A DNA stretch of 64,000 bases from Pseudoalteromonas ruthenica (lineage in GTDB: Bacteria; Pseudomonadota; Gammaproteobacteria; Enterobacterales; Alteromonadaceae). The notes under the pieces were generated by a model. The model was given only the letters and a program-made list of their open reading frames with translations. It was not told the DNA's origin and made no database searches. The position numbers and the translations under genes were made by a program. The stretch spans positions 1,550,001 through 1,614,000 of the forward strand of contig NZ_CP023396.1 in NCBI RefSeq assembly GCF_008808095.1. The letters are read 5' to 3'. Numbering within the stretch: position 1 is the first letter of the stretch; every line of letters starts with the position of its first letter. Below are positions 26,058 through 36,591 of the stretch, in pieces.

Positions 26058-26210
26058 CAACGCTCCATAGTTACATTCAGCGCGAACAGGGTAAAACCTC
26101 AACTAAGATTGAGGTCAATGGAAAAATCACCACTTAAAGGCAACGTTCAAAAAACAAAGAACTGAGTGTGCAGCCAACCATGGTGAGAGAAAAAGAGTGA
26201 CGTAAAAACG

Positions 26211-26237
26211 AAAACGCCGCGCCTAAGCGCGGCGTTT
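26211..26237 (-). terminator. Rho-independent terminator after cysS
   Basis: AAACGCCGCGC-TTAG-GCGCGGCGTTTT on the minus strand, then CGTTTTT. It lies 16 bases after the cysS stop. Confidence 0.85.
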
Positions 26238-26252
26238 AATTAACATAAACGC

Positions 26253-27632
26253 TTAGGCCTTACGCCATGTTGTTTTACCAGCGGAGTCCTCGAGTACCAC
26301 TCCCATGGCCGTAAGCGCATCACGAGCGGCGTCTGCCTCAGCCCAATCTTTATCAGCACGAGCCTGATTACGTGTGGCGATCAACGCTTCAATTTTTTGC
26401 GTTTCATCATCGTCTTGCTCACCTTGTAAAAAGGCAGCAGGGTCTTGCTGGGCAATACCTAACACTTCAGCCAGCTTAATTAAGATATAGGCATGCTCAC
26501 CTGCACCTTGCTCATCTTGCCCTTTTAGGCGATTTACTTCCTTCGCCAACTCGAACAGTACGGGCAAGGCTTCAGGGGTATTGAAGTCGTCATTCATGGC
26601 TTGCTCAAAACGCGCTACCAACGGATGACCGTTCAGTTCAACAGCTACAGGCTGAACATCACGTAGAGCGGTATATAAGCGCTCCAACGATGAGCGCGCC
26701 TGCTCGAGATTCTCTTGCGAGTAGTTCAACTGACTCCGGTAGTGGCCGTTTATAAGGAAATAGCGTACGGTTTCGCGGTCGTAGGCTTTGAGTACTTCGC
26801 GTACGGTAAAGAAGTTCCCTAATGACTTAGACATTTTTTCTTTGTTGACCTGAACCATGCCAGTATGGATCCAAGTTTTAACGTAGCGACCATTATTGGC
26901 GCAGCATGACTGAGCGATTTCATTCTCATGGTGTGGAAACTGCAAATCAGAGCCACCGCCGTGAATATCAAAATACTCACCTAGGTGTTTTGAGCTCATA
27001 GCTGAGCATTCAATATGCCACCCTGGACGCCCCTCACCCCAAGGGGAAGACCAACTAGGCTCACCGGCTTTGGCCTTTTTCCACAACACAAAATCTAAGG
27101 GGTCGTCTTTACCTGCTGCGACATCAACGCGCGCGCCCGCTTGTAACATCTCTAAGTCTTGCTGCGACAGCTTGCCGTACTCTTTAAAGGTGGATACATC
27201 AAATAAGACATCGCCACTATCGGCAACATAGGCATGCTCTTTGTCGATAAGCCGCTCGATCATCGCAATAATGTCATCCATGTGCCCGGTAACGGTAGGC
27301 TCTATGTCGGCATCAAGAATATTTAAGGCACGAAAGTCTTCGTGCATCGCGGCGGTCATCCGCTCTGTTAAGGCGTTAATAGGCTCATTGTTGTCATTAG
27401 CACGGGTAATGATTTTATCATCAACATCGGTGATATTACGCACATAAGTGACATCGTAACCGAGATAGCGTAGGTAACGATTCATCACATCGAAGGAAAC
27501 ATAGGTGCGCGCATGACCAACATGGCAATAGTCATAGATAGTGATGCCACACACATACATGTCTACTTTATTCTCGTTAAGTGGAGTAAAGCGTTCTTTT
27601 TGACGTGAAAGTGTGTTGTATATCTGCAACAT
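26253..27632 (-). CDS. cysS: Cysteinyl-tRNA synthetase
   Basis: Class I aminoacyl-tRNA synthetase charging tRNA-Cys. It is 459 aa (E. coli 461). The HIGH motif appears as HVGH (about residues 37-40) and KMSKS as [10 protein letters not shown] (about 264-273). Zinc ligands include Cys28 ([10 protein letters not shown]) and the later WHIECSAM and HHENEIAQS stretches. The ATG at 27630-27632 is at the expected family start ([13 protein letters not shown]). It is divergent from ppiB with a 185-base gap, the arrangement seen in many gammaproteobacteria. Confidence 0.98.
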   Translation of the reverse strand: MLQIYNTLSRQKERFTPLNENKVDMYVCGITIYDYCHVGHARTYVSFDVMNRYLRYLGYDVTYVRNITDVDDKIITRANDNNEPINALTERMTAAMHEDFRALNILDADIEPTVTGHMDDIIAMIERLIDKEHAYVADSGDVLFDVSTFKEYGKLSQQDLEMLQAGARVDVAAGKDDPLDFVLWKKAKAGEPSWSSPWGEGRPGWHIECSAMSSKHLGEYFDIHGGGSDLQFPHHENEIAQSCCANNGRYVKTWIHTGMVQVNKEKMSKSLGNFFTVREVLKAYDRETVRYFLINGHYRSQLNYSQENLEQARSSLERLYTALRDVQPVAVELNGHPLVARFEQAMNDDFNTPEALPVLFELAKEVNRLKGQDEQGAGEHAYILIKLAEVLGIAQQDPAAFLQGEQDDDETQKIEALIATRNQARADKDWAEADAARDALTAMGVVLEDSAGKTTWRKA

Positions 27633-27817
27633 TGCAATATGATCCTATCGTTATATTAATGGCGCTATCTTACCACTGCCCCGACTATCTCGCCACACGC
27701 AAGACCTCTGAAAATAACAAAAATAAAGCCTTTAGGGCAGTGTCATTGCTTGGTGCATTGTCTGATCCGCTACCCTACTATAAAATAGGCCCCTAATTAT
27801 TAAATCAGAGACTCATC

Positions 27818-28309
27818 ATGGTTGTACTAGATACCAACTTTGGCACGATTAAAATCGCGCTGTTTGCTGACAAAGCCCCTGTAACGGTTGAAAACTTTTT
27901 GAACTACGCCAAATCCGGATTTTATGACGGCACTATTTTCCACCGTGTCATCGACGGTTTTATGGTTCAAGGCGGCGGTTTTGCTCCGGGCATGGAACAG
28001 AAAAAAGTGCAGTCACCGATCAAAAACGAAGCCAATAACGGGTTGAGCAACAAAAAAGGCACGCTGGCCATGGCTCGCACCCCAGATCCACACTCAGCGA
28101 CGGCACAATTCTTCATTAATGTGAATGACAATGACTTCCTTAACTTCAGCAGTGAAACTTCACAAGGCTGGGGCTATTGCGTGTTTGCCGAAGTCGTTGA
28201 AGGCATGGATGTAGTGGAAAAAATTAAAGACGTTGCAACTGGCAGCGCCGGCTTCCACCAAGACGTCCCCCTAGAAGATGTAATCATCAACAAAGTCATT
28301 GTTGAATAA
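27818..28309 (+). CDS. ppiB: Cytoplasmic peptidyl-prolyl cis-trans isomerase B (cyclophilin)
   Basis: Cyclophilin-type proline isomerase. It is 163 aa (E. coli PpiB 164). The domain fills the protein. Active-site stretches [15 protein letters not shown] (about 46-60) and [16 protein letters not shown] (about 97-112) are intact. There is no signal peptide, so it is cytoplasmic. It lies 43 bases before lpxH, with a GC-rich hairpin between them that lacks a T run. Confidence 0.97.
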   Translation: MVVLDTNFGTIKIALFADKAPVTVENFLNYAKSGFYDGTIFHRVIDGFMVQGGGFAPGMEQKKVQSPIKNEANNGLSNKKGTLAMARTPDPHSATAQFFINVNDNDFLNFSSETSQGWGYCVFAEVVEGMDVVEKIKDVATGSAGFHQDVPLEDVIINKVIVE

Positions 28310-28315
28310 CTTATA

Positions 28316-28332
28316 GGCGCGCCTTGCGCGCC
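28316..28332 (+). other. GC-rich hairpin between ppiB and lpxH
   Basis: GGCGCGC-CTT-GCGCGCC, a perfect 7-bp stem seven bases after the ppiB stop. No T run follows (ACTTTAC), so it is more likely an mRNA-end or attenuating structure than a full terminator. Confidence 0.5.
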
Positions 28333-28352
28333 ACTTTACTATCTGGACGCCT

Positions 28353-29105
28353 ATGTCACGCACCTTGTTTATTGCCGACCTCCACCTCAGTAGCAACCAA
28401 CCAGAGATCACAGATGCTTTTTTCGACTTCCTTGATAAAGAAATAGATCAGCAAGTAGATGCCTTATACATATTAGGGGATTTCTTCGAGGTTTGGGTGG
28501 GCGACGATGCCAGTGACGCATTCAGTGATGATATTGCCGCTCGGCTTAAACAACTCGCAGACCAAGGTATTGCCATTTACTTTACCCATGGCAATCGCGA
28601 CTTTCTACTTGGTCAACGTTATGCGCAAAAAGCAGGCATGACACTGCTTGCAGAGCAAACGGTGATAGACCTTTACGGAACACAGGTGTTGCTATTGCAT
28701 GGCGATGAAATGTGCACACAAGATCTTGAATATCAGCGTTTTCGGCGCAAAAGCCGAGGTTGGTGGTGGCCGCGACTAATACTCGCGATGCCGCTTTGGT
28801 ATCGCCGTCGTGTGGCGAAAAAGGCCCGTGCAAAAAGCAAACAAAGCCAACAGCACAAGGCCATCGAAATTCTTGATGTGGAGCGCTCAGCAGTACTTGA
28901 TACCTTTTCGAAACATCAAGTAAGGATCATGATCCACGGCCACACTCACCGCCCAGCAGTGCATCAATATGATCAAGAGCAAACCCGTATCGTCCTCGGT
29001 GATTGGTACGAGCAAAGCTCTTTTCTAGTGGTTGATAAACAGCATATGCGGCTGCACTATGGCGACCATGCTGACACGCTTACACAGTGGCAACACGCTG
29101 ACTAA
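28353..29105 (+). CDS. lpxH: UDP-2,3-diacylglucosamine diphosphatase LpxH
   Basis: Peripheral inner-membrane pyrophosphatase making lipid X in lipid A synthesis. It is 250 aa (usual about 240). Metallophosphoesterase motifs are visible: DLHLS (about 8-12), GDFFEVWVGDD, GNRD, LLHGDE and a final HGHTH (about 196-200). The C-terminal half has the basic helix (YRRRVAKKARAKSKQSQQHK) that caps the active site in this family. It follows ppiB on the same strand. The ribosome site is weak. Confidence 0.95.
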   Translation: MSRTLFIADLHLSSNQPEITDAFFDFLDKEIDQQVDALYILGDFFEVWVGDDASDAFSDDIAARLKQLADQGIAIYFTHGNRDFLLGQRYAQKAGMTLLAEQTVIDLYGTQVLLLHGDEMCTQDLEYQRFRRKSRGWWWPRLILAMPLWYRRRVAKKARAKSKQSQQHKAIEILDVERSAVLDTFSKHQVRIMIHGHTHRPAVHQYDQEQTRIVLGDWYEQSSFLVVDKQHMRLHYGDHADTLTQWQHAD

Positions 29106-29177
29106 CTCGCGCTCGCTGAGTTTCAAACTATACTTGCTCTAATGAACGATTGCCCAATGTTGCGATAGGAGCAAAGT

Positions 29178-29978
29178 ATGGTCTTGCGTGCACTTTTAAG
29201 CGCACTCGTGTTTATACTCAGTCAGCACACACATGCATTGGAGCGATTAGAGCTCGCCACAGAACCTTTCCCACCTTATTTTTCCAACACTTTGTATCAA
29301 CATGGCTGGATGGCCCATTTAGTCAGTGAAGCTTTCCGAAGCCAAAATATAGTTGTGCGTATTCATTTTACGCAGTGGTCTCGGGCCTTACGAGGGACAA
29401 AGAAAGGGAAATATTCGGCCGTATTAGGCGCATATAAAACCACGGCGCGGCAGCAAGACTTTGTCTTTAGCGCCGCACTGGCAAAAGCCCATAGTGGACT
29501 TTTCCGCCATGCAAAAAGCAATCGTGATTTTACTGGCGACTTAGCGTTAGTCGCACAAGACCCGATTGCCGTTGGTCGCGACTATGGTGAGGAGCAATTG
29601 CTCATAAACTATGGCGGCATCGACTACGTTGAGTTGCCCAATCTGAGCAAAGCCTTGCAATTACTCGAACGCCGTCGAATTAGCTGGGTGCTCGGTCCGC
29701 AAGAAGTGGGTGAACATATTATTCGTGAATTAGCACTCTCTGAGCACTTGATGTTTGATTCACCGGCGTTGAGCGAAAACACCTTACATTTAGCCTTCGC
29801 CCGTCAGCATCCCCTTAGCCATTATCATCTAAAGGCGTTTCGCAGCGGCATGCAAAGTCTACTCAAACAAGGTCGGGTGGCGGATATATTAGCACAGCAC
29901 CCCTTGCCGCCACCGCAGCAACAAGCAGTACTAAGTTTACTTAAACAGCACTATCTTGATACTGGCGCACCAGAGTGA
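29178..29978 (+). CDS. Periplasmic solute-binding protein, family 3 type
   Basis: Predicted secreted protein of 266 aa. The signal sequence (about 1-20, ending HTHA) is followed by the amino-acid-binding-protein pattern (LELATEPFPPYFSN...GWMAHLVSEAFRSQNI). The usual middle region (TKKGKYSAVLGAYKTTARQQDFVFS) and a C-terminal FRSGMQSLLKQGRVADILAQH helix follow. Such stand-alone proteins are common in Alteromonadales; there is no permease or ATPase gene nearby, so a transport role is unproven. The ATG at 29178 has AGGAG upstream. Its last 28 bases overlap the end of miaE, which runs the other way. Confidence 0.8.
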   Translation: MVLRALLSALVFILSQHTHALERLELATEPFPPYFSNTLYQHGWMAHLVSEAFRSQNIVVRIHFTQWSRALRGTKKGKYSAVLGAYKTTARQQDFVFSAALAKAHSGLFRHAKSNRDFTGDLALVAQDPIAVGRDYGEEQLLINYGGIDYVELPNLSKALQLLERRRISWVLGPQEVGEHIIRELALSEHLMFDSPALSENTLHLAFARQHPLSHYHLKAFRSGMQSLLKQGRVADILAQHPLPPPQQQAVLSLLKQHYLDTGAPE

Positions 29979-30721
29979 AATTTAAAATCTGGGTCTGGAG
30001 ATGAAATAAGTTCCGCCTCTACTTCACCAAAAAAAGCGATGCGGGCACTGATATCTTCACCTGCTATTTGCTCGCCAAGGCTCAAGTAATCTTGATAATG
30101 GCGCGCTTCTGAGCGCAATAAGGAGATGTAGAATTCTCCCAATTGCTTATCAACATGGGGGGCCAACATAGCAAAGCGTTCACATGAGCGTGCTTCGATA
30201 TAAGCGCCGCAAATCAATTTATCGATCAGCGCCTGCGGCTCGTAGGTGCGTACATGTCGCAACAAGCCCTTGGCGTAGCGGCTGGAGGTAATTTTATCGT
30301 ATTCAATGCCACAAGCTTGCATAATCTCTAACACTTGATAAAAGTGGTGCAATTCTTCTTTGATGAGTAACACCATTTTATCGATCAGCTCTTGGCCATA
30401 AGGGGTGTCTGACTTGGGCATCATCGATTTGTTTAAGCGGTTATAGTCAGCTAGCTCTCGCCAATCCCCCACCTGGCGGTAGGTAAAATCCTCGTATGGT
30501 TTGAGCCAAGCCAACAGCGCTTCTGCACTTTGCTCATCCACCGCATAACGACGAATTAAGTACATGGCGCTTTGTGCCGCTTTCAACTCACAAATAAGGT
30601 GATCGGTCAAAATTACCGTTAAGTTCTCTGGCCTTTTAGCTTGCTGCAGCCATGCATCCGGTGTCTGACATTGTAAAAATGCGTTGATCGGTTCTAAGAG
30701 TTGTTGGTACTTCGCTAACAT
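29951..30721 (-). CDS. miaE: MiaE, tRNA-(ms2io6A)-hydroxylase
   Basis: Non-haem diiron oxygenase that hydroxylates the 2-methylthio-N6-isopentenyl adenosine at position 37 of tRNAs reading codons beginning with U. It is 256 aa, the family size. Ferritin-like diiron ligands can be seen in EELHHFYQV, YIEARSCERFA and SEARHYQDYL (ExxH pairs). The start ATG at 30719-30721 has only a weak ribosome site; no better in-frame start exists. The 3' end overlaps the preceding plus-strand gene by 28 bases, so the two mRNAs are complementary there. Confidence 0.93.
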   Translation of the reverse strand: MLAKYQQLLEPINAFLQCQTPDAWLQQAKRPENLTVILTDHLICELKAAQSAMYLIRRYAVDEQSAEALLAWLKPYEDFTYRQVGDWRELADYNRLNKSMMPKSDTPYGQELIDKMVLLIKEELHHFYQVLEIMQACGIEYDKITSSRYAKGLLRHVRTYEPQALIDKLICGAYIEARSCERFAMLAPHVDKQLGEFYISLLRSEARHYQDYLSLGEQIAGEDISARIAFFGEVEAELISSPDPDFKFHSGAPVSR

Positions 30722-30876
30722 AGAATTGTAATACTAACCGCTAATGCCGACCATTTTACCATACTGATTTTACCATGGGGCTTTCTTGACAAATTCTTTG
30801 CTCTGAACGATACCTTAATTAAGGCTGGTGAAAAATAATACAGCCATAACAACCAGTTTATTTAAGGGGCACACCT

Positions 30877-31476
30877 ATGATTTTGAACCATCTTTGGGGC
30901 TTATACGCCCACCCAGTGGAAGAGTGGCAAACGATTGATAATCGCCACGAAAGTTTACTCTACAGTTTATCGCATATTCTCCTCATCGCCTGTATTCCCA
31001 GTGCAATGGGCTACTACTCCGGCGTACACTTAGGCTGGCATGTCGGCACGGGCGATGCCGTATTTCTTACTCACAACAGCGCTATGCTGATAGCTGTGGC
31101 TATGTATGTTGCTCTGATTGTCGGGGTTTTTGCACTTGCATACCTGGCCCACTGGATGGCAAAAACCTTTGGCGCCGAGCCAACTTTTACGCAGACCTTA
31201 GAGCTTGCGGCATATACCTCTACTCCCGTGTTTATGGCCGCGTTTGCAGCCTTCTACCCTACTTTATGGTTTATCGTGTCTGTGGGCATTGTCGCGGTTG
31301 GCTACTCGGTGTATTTACTCTACACAGGTGTTCCTATCTTGATGCATATTCCCCATGAACGGGGCTTTATCTACGCCAGCTCTGTAGTGACATGTGGTTT
31401 GGTGTTACTCGTTATTATTCTTGCCGCTACCGCAATTTTGTGGACTAACGGGATTGTCTCGCCGGTCTTCAGTTAG
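30877..31476 (+). CDS. yohC: YohC-like Yip1-family inner-membrane protein
   Basis: A five-helix integral membrane protein, 199 aa, of the Yip1 family. The start (LNHLWGLYAHPVEEWQTI) and layout match E. coli YohC closely (HVWGLFSHPDREMHVI), and hydrophobic segments lie at about 30-50, 68-90, 110-135, 138-160 and 170-195. AAGGGG precedes the ATG at 30877. The family's function in bacteria is unknown. It stands alone and ends at a strong shared terminator. Confidence 0.82.
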   Translation: MILNHLWGLYAHPVEEWQTIDNRHESLLYSLSHILLIACIPSAMGYYSGVHLGWHVGTGDAVFLTHNSAMLIAVAMYVALIVGVFALAYLAHWMAKTFGAEPTFTQTLELAAYTSTPVFMAAFAAFYPTLWFIVSVGIVAVGYSVYLLYTGVPILMHIPHERGFIYASSVVTCGLVLLVIILAATAILWTNGIVSPVFS

Positions 31477-31484
31477 CAGTGTGG

Positions 31485-31525
31485 GAGCAATAAAAAAGGA
31501 GCCTTTGGCTCCTTTTTTATTGCTC
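31485..31525. terminator. Bidirectional terminator between the yohC-like gene and purF
   Basis: A perfect 19-bp inverted repeat with a three-base loop: GAGCAATAAAAAAGGAGCC / GGCTCCTTTTTTATTGCTC. It serves the converging yohC-like gene and purF. Confidence 0.92.
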
Positions 31526-31536
31526 TTTAACCACAG

Positions 31537-33066
31537 TTAGTCATCTTGCGAATCGCTATCTTGGTTGTGTAATTCCAAGCTCGATGACATGGCTTGCTCT
31601 CGTACTGATTTGGCGGCATCGTTACGCAACTCATCAATGCGATTTAGGTAGTCCTGATTGATGTCGCCAGTGACATAATTGCCATCAAAAACAGAGGTCT
31701 CAAAACGACTAATTTCTGGATTTTCCTGAGCCACTGCAGCCACCAAGTCGTCCAACGATTGATAAATCAAACCATCTGCGCCGATGCTCGCATTGATATC
31801 TTCTACTTCACGTCCATGGGCAATTAGCTCTGCCGCTGAGGGCATATCGATACCATAGACGTTAGGGAAGCGCACCTCGGGTGCTGCTGAAGCAAAATAA
31901 ACGTTCTTAGCGCCGGCTTCTCGGGCCATCTCTACAATTTGCGCAGAGGTGGTGCCACGGACAATAGAGTCATCAACCAGCAATACATTTTTACCTTTGA
32001 ACTCACGATCTATCGCGTTAAGTTTGCGGCGCACTGACTTTTTACGCAGCTCTTGCCCAGGCATGATGAAAGTCCGGCCGATATAGTGGTTTTTAACAAA
32101 GCCTTGGCGATAAGGTAAATCCAATACCGAAGCAATTTCTAGGGCGATATCACAGGATGTTTCAGGGATGGGGATCACCACATCAATGTCTTTGTCTGAC
32201 CATTCACGGTTAATTTTTTCGCCTAGTTTGGTGCCCATATTAACGCGAGTAGCGTACACCGACATATTGTCGATGGTGGAATCCGGTCGCGCAAAATAAA
32301 CGAACTCAAACAAACAAGGGTTTTGTACCGACTTATCTGCACACAGTTGCGAATACAGTTGTCCATCCTCGGTTACGTAAATGGCCTCACCTGGTGCCAC
32401 ATCACGAATCACCTCAAAGCCGTCAGTATCCAGTGCCACGCTCTCTGAAGAGAACATGTACTCGGTGCCTTTTTCGGTTTCACGTTTTCCGAAAATTAGC
32501 GGACGAATGCCATGGGGGTCACGAAAAGCAACGATGCCATGACCGATAATCATCGCCATGGTGGCATACCCACCCACTACTTTTGAGTTAACCTCAGAAA
32601 CCGCAGCGAAGATATCTTCTGGTGCCAAGTGCAGCTTGTCAGATTTGCTGAATTCATGCGCAAGAATATTCAAGAGAATTTCTGAATCTGAGGTGGTGTT
32701 AACGTGACGACGCGCTTCGGTAAATAGCTGTTCTTTTAGCTGCTCGGCATTAGTCAGGTTGCCGTTGTGCGCCATGGCGATGCCAAAAGGCGAGTTAACA
32801 TAAAAGGGCTGTGCCTCTGCAGAGCTTGACGTACCTGCGGTAGGGTAACGTACATGGCCAATACCAATATTTCCCTGCAGACGTTTCATGTGTCTAGTAT
32901 GGAACACATCCTTAACTAGACCATTGGCTTTACGCAGACTAAAGGTATTATTGTCTATGGTAATAATACCGGCCGCGTCTTGGCCTCGGTGTTGCAAAAC
33001 AGTCAAGCCGTCATACAGCGCCTGATTGACGGGCGATGTTCCGACTATACCAACGATACCACACAT
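31537..33066 (-). CDS. purF: Amidophosphoribosyltransferase
   Basis: First committed step of purine synthesis: PRPP plus glutamine to phosphoribosylamine. It is 509 aa (E. coli 505). The N-terminal nucleophile is Cys2 (MCGIVGIVG), exposed after Met removal. The glutaminase domain runs to about 230. The phosphoribosyltransferase domain carries the PRPP loop [15 protein letters not shown] (about 361-375). It follows cvpA by 17 bases, the conserved cvpA-purF pair. Confidence 0.98.
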   Translation of the reverse strand: MCGIVGIVGTSPVNQALYDGLTVLQHRGQDAAGIITIDNNTFSLRKANGLVKDVFHTRHMKRLQGNIGIGHVRYPTAGTSSSAEAQPFYVNSPFGIAMAHNGNLTNAEQLKEQLFTEARRHVNTTSDSEILLNILAHEFSKSDKLHLAPEDIFAAVSEVNSKVVGGYATMAMIIGHGIVAFRDPHGIRPLIFGKRETEKGTEYMFSSESVALDTDGFEVIRDVAPGEAIYVTEDGQLYSQLCADKSVQNPCLFEFVYFARPDSTIDNMSVYATRVNMGTKLGEKINREWSDKDIDVVIPIPETSCDIALEIASVLDLPYRQGFVKNHYIGRTFIMPGQELRKKSVRRKLNAIDREFKGKNVLLVDDSIVRGTTSAQIVEMAREAGAKNVYFASAAPEVRFPNVYGIDMPSAAELIAHGREVEDINASIGADGLIYQSLDDLVAAVAQENPEISRFETSVFDGNYVTGDINQDYLNRIDELRNDAAKSVREQAMSSSLELHNQDSDSQDD

Positions 33067-33083
33067 TAAAATTTCCTCGCCGA

Positions 33084-33578
33084 TTAACGGTTAGCTGAAT
33101 TTAAAAAGCTTGAATTGTGTTCGAGATAGTCAAAAAACCACTCTATCACAAAGCCAAATTCAGGGATTAGTCGAGATGCGCTCCACCAGTCGGTGTTTGG
33201 GGCTCCGGTAAAGGCATCCAGGAAGAAGAGTATGGCGCTCACGACTAACACGCCACGTAAAGCACCAAACACGATTCCAAATACGCGATCGGTGCCCGAC
33301 AACCCAGTGCGCTGCACTAGTTCGCCTAAAATATAGTTTAGCAATCCGCCTAAAAGCAACGTAGAGAAAAATAATATGGCTATCGCTGCTGCATTTCTTA
33401 AAAGGGGTTCTGAAATGTTGGTAAGGTAGGAGGCTAAATAGGGGTAAAATAAACTGGAGACAAAAAACGCGGCGGCCCATACGGCTAACGACATTGACTC
33501 TTTAACAAAGCCACGCACTAAACCAATTATGGTGGACAGTGCAATAATGCCGGCAATGGCGTAATCAACCCAGATCAT
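33084..33578 (-). CDS. cvpA: CvpA family membrane protein
   Basis: Inner-membrane protein of 164 aa, named for a role in colicin V production and purF co-expression; the molecular role is unclear. Four membrane segments are visible, beginning [20 protein letters not shown] and then [20 protein letters not shown], the same opening as E. coli CvpA (MVWIDYAI). I take the ATG at 33576-33578 because it gives that family start; a GTG three codons upstream (33587) is an alternative. purF follows 17 bases downstream and dedD lies 60 bases upstream. Confidence 0.93.
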   Translation of the reverse strand: MIWVDYAIAGIIALSTIIGLVRGFVKESMSLAVWAAAFFVSSLFYPYLASYLTNISEPLLRNAAAIAILFFSTLLLGGLLNYILGELVQRTGLSGTDRVFGIVFGALRGVLVVSAILFFLDAFTGAPNTDWWSASRLIPEFGFVIEWFFDYLEHNSSFLNSANR

Positions 33579-33638
33579 AATAACCACTAGTCGTTTATTT
33601 GGGGCGCATTCTAACGGAGCGAGGCACTAAATACCAGA

Positions 33639-34262
33639 TCATTTTGTCACTTGGAATTGAGTGATACGCCCTTTTAAGTTAGTGAGCTTTTGCAACTGGG
33701 GGAGTTGCTTTTCCAAGGTTGCCTTATCCAATTCAGGCCCCACTAACACTTTCGTCAATTCGCCATTTGGGGTCTTCACCGGGCGGGTAAATACATTAAA
33801 ACCGGCATCTTTAAGCTTTTTGCTCAAGGCATCCACGCTACCTTGGCGAGAGAAGGCCCCTAACTGCACCACGTAGGCCATTTCTTTTAACGCACTCTGT
33901 TGTGGGCGGGTCAATGGCTCATCTTTGGCTAAGGTGTTAACCGTGACCGTATCATTGCGCTCGGTAACCTGCTGCGCACTTTGTTCATCAGCCCCGCTTT
34001 GAGTATCACCACGCTGTTGCAACTTATCGTCATCGGCTGCCAGTTCTTCGCTTTTGGCATCATCAGGCAGTGGTGCGCTATCGGCTTTTTCCGATAACGC
34101 TTCTTGCAGATCAATAGACTTAAACTCAGGGCGCTCTGGGATGGCTTTAAACCCTTCTTTGTAGCGCACTTTATCGCCATCAAGGATATTGGGAATAAAA
34201 ACGACCGCAGCGACGACGACAATAATGGTTCCCACTAAGCGGTTTATAAACCCTGAGTTCAC
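33639..34262 (-). CDS. dedD: DedD, SPOR-domain cell-division protein
   Basis: Inner-membrane protein whose C-terminal SPOR domain binds denuded peptidoglycan at the septum. It is 207 aa. A short cytoplasmic N-terminus leads into a membrane segment (about 9-25: RLVGTIIVVVAAVVFIP). A low-complexity, charged periplasmic linker follows (about 50-125) and then SPOR (about 130-205: MAYVVQLGAFSRQGSVDALS). The start is GTG at 34260-34262, with GAGAGG inside the end of folC. Only two bases separate it from the folC stop, so the two are coupled. Confidence 0.93.
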   Translation of the reverse strand: MNSGFINRLVGTIIVVVAAVVFIPNILDGDKVRYKEGFKAIPERPEFKSIDLQEALSEKADSAPLPDDAKSEELAADDDKLQQRGDTQSGADEQSAQQVTERNDTVTVNTLAKDEPLTRPQQSALKEMAYVVQLGAFSRQGSVDALSKKLKDAGFNVFTRPVKTPNGELTKVLVGPELDKATLEKQLPQLQKLTNLKGRITQFQVTK

Positions 34263-34264
34263 TG

Positions 34265-35533
34265 TTACGCCCTCTCGTTATCAAAAAAGGTGATTGCTTG
34301 TGCTACAGTGTAAAACGATCCGAATATAATCAAAAGGCTTTGCGCACAAAGTTGTGGTAAAACAGCGCGCATTGCGTCACTGACCTGCTCATATGTTCCT
34401 TCAACCTTGACAGACTGTGTCACTTTGGCTGTTAATTGCTGTGCACTCAACCCGCGCGGATTATCTAATCCAGCTACGTGCCAATGAGTAACCACCGGTG
34501 CCATCGCTGTAATCACGTCGGCATGCTCTTTATCACCCAGCATGCCGATAATGGCATGTATTGTCTTACCCTGTGCCTGAAGGCTCTGTAAACGTGTGGC
34601 TAAATAACGGGCTGATTCTCGGTTATGGGCCACATCAGTATAGACCAAAGGCTCCTTACTCAGTTGTTGAAAGCGCCCTTTCACCTGAAGTTGTTTCAAA
34701 CAATCAGCTATGTCTGTTACCGCCGGCAATAAATCCAGTTTTGCTAACACACTCAATGCGGTAGCGGCATTTTGCGCCGGAATAGCGGGTTTAGCAAAGG
34801 TCAGCGACAGCTTGCCCATCTGCCAATTGAAGGTTGCTTCATCTTCGGTAAAAATAAAGTCGCGCTTAGACAGACACAAATCGGCATTAATTTGCTCGCC
34901 ATAATCCACCACAGTGTGGGGGATATCTAAGTCACCCACCACTGCGGGTACATTGCTACGAAAAACCCCCGCCTTATCATAACCGACCAGTTCACGGGTA
35001 TCACCGAGGTACTCTTTATGATCGAGATCGACGGTAGTGATCACGCTCGCGACTGGATTAACTATATTGGTGGCGTCGTAACGCCCCCCAAGCCCTACTT
35101 CCAAGAGCACATAATCCACCGCTTCGCGTTTAAAAATTGCCAGCGCTGCCAAGGTGCCATATTCAAAATAGGTAAGTGGCACATCGCCTCGTCCTTGCTC
35201 GAGACTGTTAAAGGCATCAACATGGTATTGATCGTCAAGCTCGGCACCATTGATGCGGACCCGCTCGTTATAGCGAATAAGATGGGGAGAGGCATAGGTG
35301 CCCACGGAATACCCTTGGCTCAGTAATAGCTTTTCCAGGCATTGTGCGGTGGTGCCTTTACCATTGGTGCCGGCAATTAAAATTACTTTGCTAGGGGTAT
35401 GAACAAGGCCCATCTTATCGGCAACGTTCTGCACGCGCTCAAGGCCCATTTCGATGTTAGCAGGATGGATTTGCTCTAAATAACAAAGCCAATCATCAAG
35501 GCTTGACGATTGGCTCGGTATGGAATCTGACAT
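34265..35533 (-). CDS. folC: FolC, dihydrofolate synthase / folylpolyglutamate synthase
   Basis: ATP-dependent Mur-ligase-type enzyme adding glutamate to dihydropteroate and folates. It is 422 aa. The P-loop GTNGKGTT is at about 54-61, the family motif YASPHLIRYNER at about 80-91, and the LEVGLGGRYDATNIV stretch with the metal-binding residues follows. A C-terminal ligase domain (about 290-420) includes DVAHN. The ATG at 35531-35533 fits the family. accD lies 30 bases upstream and dedD is coupled downstream. Confidence 0.97.
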   Translation of the reverse strand: MSDSIPSQSSSLDDWLCYLEQIHPANIEMGLERVQNVADKMGLVHTPSKVILIAGTNGKGTTAQCLEKLLLSQGYSVGTYASPHLIRYNERVRINGAELDDQYHVDAFNSLEQGRGDVPLTYFEYGTLAALAIFKREAVDYVLLEVGLGGRYDATNIVNPVASVITTVDLDHKEYLGDTRELVGYDKAGVFRSNVPAVVGDLDIPHTVVDYGEQINADLCLSKRDFIFTEDEATFNWQMGKLSLTFAKPAIPAQNAATALSVLAKLDLLPAVTDIADCLKQLQVKGRFQQLSKEPLVYTDVAHNRESARYLATRLQSLQAQGKTIHAIIGMLGDKEHADVITAMAPVVTHWHVAGLDNPRGLSAQQLTAKVTQSVKVEGTYEQVSDAMRAVLPQLCAQSLLIIFGSFYTVAQAITFFDNERA

Positions 35534-35563
35534 AGGTTGTAAGTTTCTAGGTTACCGAGAAAT

Positions 35564-36439
35564 TTACGCTACTCTATGCTCTTGTTCGGTAGAAGGCAAG
35601 TTCATTAGCTTAGCCAATAAACGCGCCACAGTGTCGCGCATTTCGCGGCGATCAACGATCATGTCGATAGCACCATGCTCTAATAAGAACTCACTGCGCT
35701 GAAAGCCCTCTGGGAGAGTTTCACGTACTGTTTGCTCAATAACTCGTGGGCCGGCAAATCCAATCAGTGCTTTGGGCTCAGCAATATTCACATCACCTAG
35801 CATAGCTAAAGAAGCCGATACCCCCCCCATTGTTGGGTCAGTCAGTACGGAAATAAAAGGCAGCCCTTTTTCACTCATTTTTGCTAACGCGGCACTGGTT
35901 TTAGCCATTTGCATCAACGACATCAATGCTTCTTGCATGCGTGCACCGCCTGATGCAGAAAAGCACACCAACGGCATATTATGCTCTAAGCACACATTGA
36001 CGGCTTCAACGAAGCGGGCGCCAACAACAGAGCCCATTGAGCCACCCATGTAGGCAAACTCAAACGATACCGCCGCAACAGGAATGCCTTTAAGCTGCCC
36101 TTTCATAGCAACTAAGGCGTCTTTCTCGCCACTGCTTTTGTTCGCGGCGCTGATGCGGTCTGAATATTTTTTTGAGTCTTTAAACTTCAGTACATCTTTT
36201 GGCTCATGCTGCTCACCGAGCTCGGCGCGCCCAGCGTCATCGAGAAATAGCTCTAAACGTTTACGGGCGCTGATACGCATGTGGTGATCACATTTCGGGC
36301 ATACGTTCATGGCTTTTTCTAATTCTGCTTTGTACAGAATCGAATCGCACGACGTACACTTAGCCCACACCCCTTCTGGAATTTCTTTCTTGCCAGAAGA
36401 TTTTGTGGTTTTTGGTAAGATTTTTTCTAACCAGCTCAT
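35564..36439 (-). CDS. accD: AccD, acetyl-CoA carboxylase carboxyltransferase beta subunit
   Basis: Half of the carboxyltransferase that makes malonyl-CoA; partner AccA is elsewhere. It is 291 aa. The N-terminal zinc ribbon has Cys28, Cys31, Cys47 and Cys50. The crotonase-fold body shows [15 protein letters not shown] and [12 protein letters not shown], which form the oxyanion/CoA site. I use the ATG at 36437-36439 ([10 protein letters not shown]), with AGAGAG upstream; a TTG two codons earlier is less likely. folC follows in the same direction. Confidence 0.97.
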   Translation of the reverse strand: MSWLEKILPKTTKSSGKKEIPEGVWAKCTSCDSILYKAELEKAMNVCPKCDHHMRISARKRLELFLDDAGRAELGEQHEPKDVLKFKDSKKYSDRISAANKSSGEKDALVAMKGQLKGIPVAAVSFEFAYMGGSMGSVVGARFVEAVNVCLEHNMPLVCFSASGGARMQEALMSLMQMAKTSAALAKMSEKGLPFISVLTDPTMGGVSASLAMLGDVNIAEPKALIGFAGPRVIEQTVRETLPEGFQRSEFLLEHGAIDMIVDRREMRDTVARLLAKLMNLPSTEQEHRVA

Positions 36440-36591
36440 TGGCAACTCTCTTAATGCTTGTCAGGACCGGGGCGGATTGAGCACCCCAAAATTAGCCGAT
36501 AAATTAGCACAATTAAAACATGAAATTAGTTGCTTAGATATAAAAAACTGGTCGGCGTAGTCCATTTACACCCACCATTCACCCCTTTTTA

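Noticed and set aside
28316..28332. Terminator after ppiB
   Set aside because: The stem is perfect but no T run follows, so I list it only as a hairpin.
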